This document shows, one piece after another, positions 5,490 to 7,939 of a DNA stretch of 7,939 nt. The position numbers were made by a program, and so were the translations under genes. How positions within the stretch are numbered: the stretch's first letter is position 1; each line of letters begins with the position of its first letter. The notes under the pieces were generated by a model. The model saw only the letters and a list, made by a program, of their open reading frames with translations. It did no database searches and was not told where the DNA came from. Source of the DNA: Bacillota bacterium (lineage in GTDB: Bacteria; Bacillota; Clostridia; Christensenellales; CAG-138); assembly GCA_016288175.1 (NCBI GenBank), contig JAEEYN010000179.1:1-7939 (forward strand), given 5' to 3'.

Positions 5490-7388
5490 TTACCATACTG
5501 CTATTCCGACTCTGACGTTGTTTGTGCATGCCCCGCTATAACTAATCACTATTTTATATTGCCCTGTATATGAAGGTTCAAATTGAACAATTTCAAAATT
5601 TCCTTTATTAACGTTTGAGCTTCCTATCAATGTGTCATTTGCGTCATAGACCGAAAGAATCAAATTCGGCATGATTGGTGCTGAGCTGTTTCCTCCGTAA
5701 GAGTGGTTATCGTCGGTGCAAATACTTCTTTGCAACCAGAAAATAGCAACTCGAATCACAGTGTTTGATGTGTGATCTATCGTAATGGTTTTTGTATAAG
5801 GAAACGCTGATGGCGTGATAGTTTGGGCCCAACATTGATTCCTTTTTGCTACCAGTCTTGCCCAATACGCATCAAGAATACCTGCTCCTTCGTGGTCGCT
5901 TATCTGTTCGTTAGAGTTCACACGGACGCTTTGCGCGAATTTGTCCCCTTTTTCTCCGATTCCAACAGCTTCGATTTTTTTGGCACTGCTTGCTGCCATA
6001 ATTGCTCCAACTGTTGACTGTTGTGTTTTAAGAGCGCTTTTATAACAACACAGCTGCGCAATTACTCCTGTGACTTGCGGTGCTGAGAAACTGGTTCCAA
6101 TTCCGTCATTATACTGATTGTTCCAGAAAGAAGATGATGGTGCCACTAAATTCGGTTTTTCAGGGCGGTTAAACGGTGATGACGATTCCTGATACTTTGA
6201 AAAAGTCGGGAAAGCATAATTCTGAACAACAGTAGAATTATTTGGTTTAAGTCCTCCAACTGTTATCGCATTATAAGCCATTCCCGGGCTTGTAATATAA
6301 TATGTTGGATCATATATATTGTAATTACCTGCGCTTTTCACAAAATGGACATCATGCTCAAAAGCAATATGATCAACCCATCGACTTAATTCATCGTATG
6401 TACCATTTGCAAAAACATCGTTTAGAACGGAGTATCCTCCACTGAAATTAATAATATTTACTTTGCATTCTCCAACAAGCCATTCAGTTGCTATATAAAA
6501 CTGAGATTTACTGCCTGCTGTGCAACAATACAGCGTTGCATCTGGAACAATCCCGTCATTGTTTCCGGTACTGTCGGAGCCAACAAGGATTCTTGCAATT
6601 CTTGTGGGATGATCATTCATAATATGATCTTGCTGTCGTCTAATAATATTTGCCGATGAAAGATAATCTGGATCCTGTCTAGGAACGCCATCAACATCGA
6701 TTAGACCTATCTTTACACCATTTCCGGTTAATCCATAGTGGTCTCTTACATAGTCAGCACGTGTTATCATGTTTGCTAACTCCAAGCTCTCATTTATTGA
6801 TTCGATGCTTTCAGAAATACCGTCAGAATCAATGAAGTGGTTAACATATAAGACACCATCGTCTTGTAACATAGAAACAAGTGTAGCTTTTGTAAGATTC
6901 AGTATCGCAATTGGACTGTAATTGCTTATAAATATGCAATTCGAATCCTGACAATACCGACAAACAATGTCATTGTTTGAAGATGTATAGTATTCTTTAT
7001 AAATGCTCCGCTTTATTTCTATTGCGCGTTGGAGCAACAAATCTTCATCCGATGGTTTTATGGGATCTATCGGCATGGATTTCTCCATATCATCTTTACC
7101 ATTTCCGTCGATAATCAATTCATCGGAATTAAATTGCTCACTATACTTCGCATTCATATAGCAATCATATTCGGCAGGGTATCTTTTGGAAAAATCATTC
7201 AGAACGATCTCATCATCAATGCAGGTTAAATAGGCTATAACGTTAATATAATCGTCATCATCGAGAACTTCCAGTTTGACTTGTAAAGAAGGATCGATTT
7301 TCACCAAATAGTCTGGAGCTGCAACAATAATAGGAGTTGAAACCAGAACAATTACGATGCTAAAAAGGACAGAGAGAAACCGTTTCAT
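5490..7388 (-). CDS. Secreted S8-family (subtilisin-like) serine peptidase
   Basis: This is a 632-residue secreted peptidase. The start at 7388 (MKRFLSVLFS...) is preferred because AAAGGA (7398-7403) lies 9 nt upstream. ATGs at 7394 and 7397 are almost touching that site. The signal peptide spans about 1-24. Residues 25-190 form a propeptide, ending in an I9-like stretch (YSPIAILNLTKATL...DDGVLYV). The catalytic domain begins near 205. The Asp lies in GVKIGLIDVDG (Asp231), the His in NDHPTRIARILVG (His260), the oxyanion Asn in FVKSAGN (Asn355) and the Ser in GTSFSAPQVTG (Ser433). The His motif departs from the usual GHGTH, but the His itself is kept. The last ~110 residues form a beta-sandwich typical of subtilase C-terminal domains (IRVAIFWL, LILSVYDANDTLIGSS, EPSYTGQYKIVISYSG). 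There is no LPXTG or lipobox, so it is secreted. The gene is AT-rich and leads a two-gene unit with the lipoprotein downstream. Confidence 0.88.
   Translation of the reverse strand: MKRFLSVLFSIVIVLVSTPIIVAAPDYLVKIDPSLQVKLEVLDDDDYINVIAYLTCIDDEIVLNDFSKRYPAEYDCYMNAKYSEQFNSDELIIDGNGKDDMEKSMPIDPIKPSDEDLLLQRAIEIKRSIYKEYYTSSNNDIVCRYCQDSNCIFISNYSPIAILNLTKATLVSMLQDDGVLYVNHFIDSDGISESIESINESLELANMITRADYVRDHYGLTGNGVKIGLIDVDGVPRQDPDYLSSANIIRRQQDHIMNDHPTRIARILVGSDSTGNNDGIVPDATLYCCTAGSKSQFYIATEWLVGECKVNIINFSGGYSVLNDVFANGTYDELSRWVDHIAFEHDVHFVKSAGNYNIYDPTYYITSPGMAYNAITVGGLKPNNSTVVQNYAFPTFSKYQESSSPFNRPEKPNLVAPSSSFWNNQYNDGIGTSFSAPQVTGVIAQLCCYKSALKTQQSTVGAIMAASSAKKIEAVGIGEKGDKFAQSVRVNSNEQISDHEGAGILDAYWARLVAKRNQCWAQTITPSAFPYTKTITIDHTSNTVIRVAIFWLQRSICTDDNHSYGGNSSAPIMPNLILSVYDANDTLIGSSNVNKGNFEIVQFEPSYTGQYKIVISYSGACTNNVRVGIAVW
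5553..5581 (-). promoter_or_regulatory. Possible internal promoter for the lipoprotein gene
   Basis: On the minus strand, inside the 3' end of the peptidase gene, TTGAAC (5576-5581) and TATAAA (5553-5558) are separated by 17 nt. The match is four and five of six positions. It could allow separate expression of the downstream lipoprotein, with a leader of roughly 80 nt. The surrounding DNA is AT-rich, so chance matches are likely and this is only a candidate. Confidence 0.25.
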
Positions 7389-7397
7389 TTTCATCAT

Positions 7398-7403
7398 TCC
7401 TTT
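7398..7403 (-). promoter_or_regulatory. Ribosome binding site that fixes the peptidase start
   Basis: On the minus strand this is AAAGGA. Three in-frame ATGs follow at 7397, 7394 and 7388. Only the last has normal spacing (9 nt), so the protein is read as 632 rather than 635 residues. Confidence 0.7.
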
Positions 7404-7436
7404 CTAAAATGAGGTGTTGTGTTATCCGTCATTATT

Positions 7437-7465
7437 ATTATATAATATGTATTTGATTTTGTCAA
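7437..7465 (-). promoter_or_regulatory. Consensus SigA promoter for the peptidase unit
   Basis: On the minus strand, TTGACA (7460-7465) and TATAAT (7437-7442) are both perfect, separated by 17 nt. Transcription should start near 7430, leaving a leader of about 40 nt. The whole stretch 7405-7490 is AT-rich like the gene it drives. Confidence 0.87.
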
Positions 7466-7526
7466 TAATATAATTTACTCTTCTTAGAATTTGGTTGATC
7501 CGGCATTCAGACGTCTGCTCCTGAAA

Positions 7527-7560
7527 AAAAGCGTTTCCGAAGCTTACCGGAAACGCTTTT
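7527..7560. terminator. Bidirectional terminator between the peptidase promoter and the right-edge genes
   Basis: A 13-bp stem (7527-7539 with 7548-7560) has the core GCGTTTCCG/CGGAAACGC and an 8-nt loop. On the minus strand the stem runs into seven T in a row (7524-7530), so it fits best as the end of the minus-strand unit from the right edge, whose stop lies 47 nt upstream. On the plus strand it is followed by CTTTTG. It also insulates the peptidase promoter from read-through. Confidence 0.85.
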
Positions 7561-7606
7561 CTTTTGCCGGAACGGGGGTTTCGCTCTCCCCGTCCTCCCG
7601 GAAGGT

Positions 7607-7810
7607 TCATTCCCCGCCGTTTCGGGCGGAGAGCGCCGCCTCGAGCGCGGCAAGCCGTTCCTCATACTCATAGATCTTCGCCGCGAGCAGGGAGAAATTC
7701 TGGTTCAAACAGTTCTCGTTTGCCTTGATATCCTCCTCGTGCCGCTGCGCGTCCTCGTCCCTTCCGAGAGGGACGGGCAGGATGACGTAATAGAGCGCTC
7801 GCATGTCCAT
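7607..7810 (-). CDS. Small protein with a C-terminal coiled coil, possibly phage-related
   Basis: This is a 67-residue protein starting MDMRALYYVILPVPLG. The start at 7810 is chosen because AGGGGGG (plus 7820-7826) lies 9 nt upstream. The ATG at 7819 touches that site, the ATG at 7804 is too far from it, and a longer frame from 7915 would need a TTG start inside the preceding gene. The protein has a short hydrophobic beta-like start (ALYYVILPVPL), then an acidic helix (EDAQRHEEDIKANENCLNQNF), then a heptad-like stretch (LLAAKIYEYEERLAALEAALS). Short proteins with an N-x-N-L-N-Q-N-F element and a coiled coil are, from memory, found beside virion structural genes in clostridial phages. I cannot verify this here. 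It follows the upstream gene so closely that its ribosome binding site overlaps that gene's stop, which indicates one operon. It ends before the terminator at 7527-7560. Confidence 0.6.
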   Translation of the reverse strand: MDMRALYYVILPVPLGRDEDAQRHEEDIKANENCLNQNFSLLAAKIYEYEERLAALEAALSARNGGE

Positions 7811-7824
7811 CGCCTGCATCCCCC

Positions 7825-7939
7825 CTATTCCGTGCGCCGGCGCAGACCGAGCTCGAGCTCGATCCCGCCCTCGAAGGCGAAGTCCCCTCCCCGCTCGTTT
7901 GAAAAACGCAGGCAAAGGCAGCGTCCCGCGCCGAACAAG
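7825..7939 (-). CDS. Partial minus-strand gene, last 37 codons
   Basis: A second minus-strand frame enters from the right edge and ends at TAG (plus 7825-7827). The visible tail reads LFGAGRCLCLRFSNERGG, then DFAFEGGIELELGLRRRTE. The alternation of hydrophobic and polar residues and the basic Arg-rich end look like the last beta strands of a structural protein. The frame is chosen over the overlapping one because the next gene's ribosome binding site (AGGGGGG) overlaps this stop codon, the usual arrangement of tightly packed genes. A phage virion or tail protein is possible, but too little is visible to name a family. Confidence 0.5.
   Translation of the reverse strand, partial: LFGAGRCLCLRFSNERGGDFAFEGGIELELGLRRRTE

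Noticed and set aside
7422..7610. Minus-strand 62-codon frame just after the 67-residue protein
   Set aside because: Its coding sequence would contain the whole terminator hairpin (7527-7560) and the peptidase promoter, and its composition changes abruptly halfway.

Overview
The window looks like a piece of a Gram-positive Bacillota genome, most likely an anaerobic clostridium of the Oscillospirales/Christensenellales type. The evidence is a run of lipobox signal peptides with Thr/Pro/Glu linkers, strong AGGAGG ribosome binding sites, SigA-type promoters with exact 17-bp spacing, and a DUF4358/DHHW gene pair that I know mainly from Clostridia. Almost every protein here is exported or lipid-anchored, so this is a cell-surface region. 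I see no rRNA, tRNA, CRISPR array or insertion sequence.

Left to right: (1) 1-765 is the 3' end of a plus-strand gene of unknown function, probably a repeat-rich beta protein, closed by a hairpin terminator. (2) 878-1733 is a single-gene unit with a consensus promoter, a DUF4430 lipoprotein and a terminator. (3) 1788-4552 is a complete three-gene operon: promoter, SGNH/GDSL-type hydrolase lipoprotein, DUF4358 lipoprotein, DHHW-family membrane-anchored protein, terminator. By analogy with AlgX/AlgJ-type systems it may act in O-acylation of a surface polymer, but the MBOAT acyltransferase expected of such a system is not in the window. (4) 4559-7465 on the minus strand is a two-gene unit read toward operon 3: a consensus promoter, a secreted S8 (subtilisin-like) peptidase with an atypical catalytic His motif, then an unrecognised lipoprotein 25 nt downstream. 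It shares the terminator at 4515-4552 with the convergent operon. (5) 7527-7939 holds a bidirectional terminator, a 67-residue minus-strand protein that is partly coiled coil, and the last 37 codons of another minus-strand gene. The style of these last two suggests the end of a phage structural operon, without proof.

The most unusual part is the peptidase gene. It is clearly AT-rich (25 of 60 G+C in a hand count of 5701-5760) beside GC-rich neighbours (40 of 60 at 4021-4080), which suggests a separate origin. The peptidase and unknown lipoprotein pair is the best candidate here for something undescribed.
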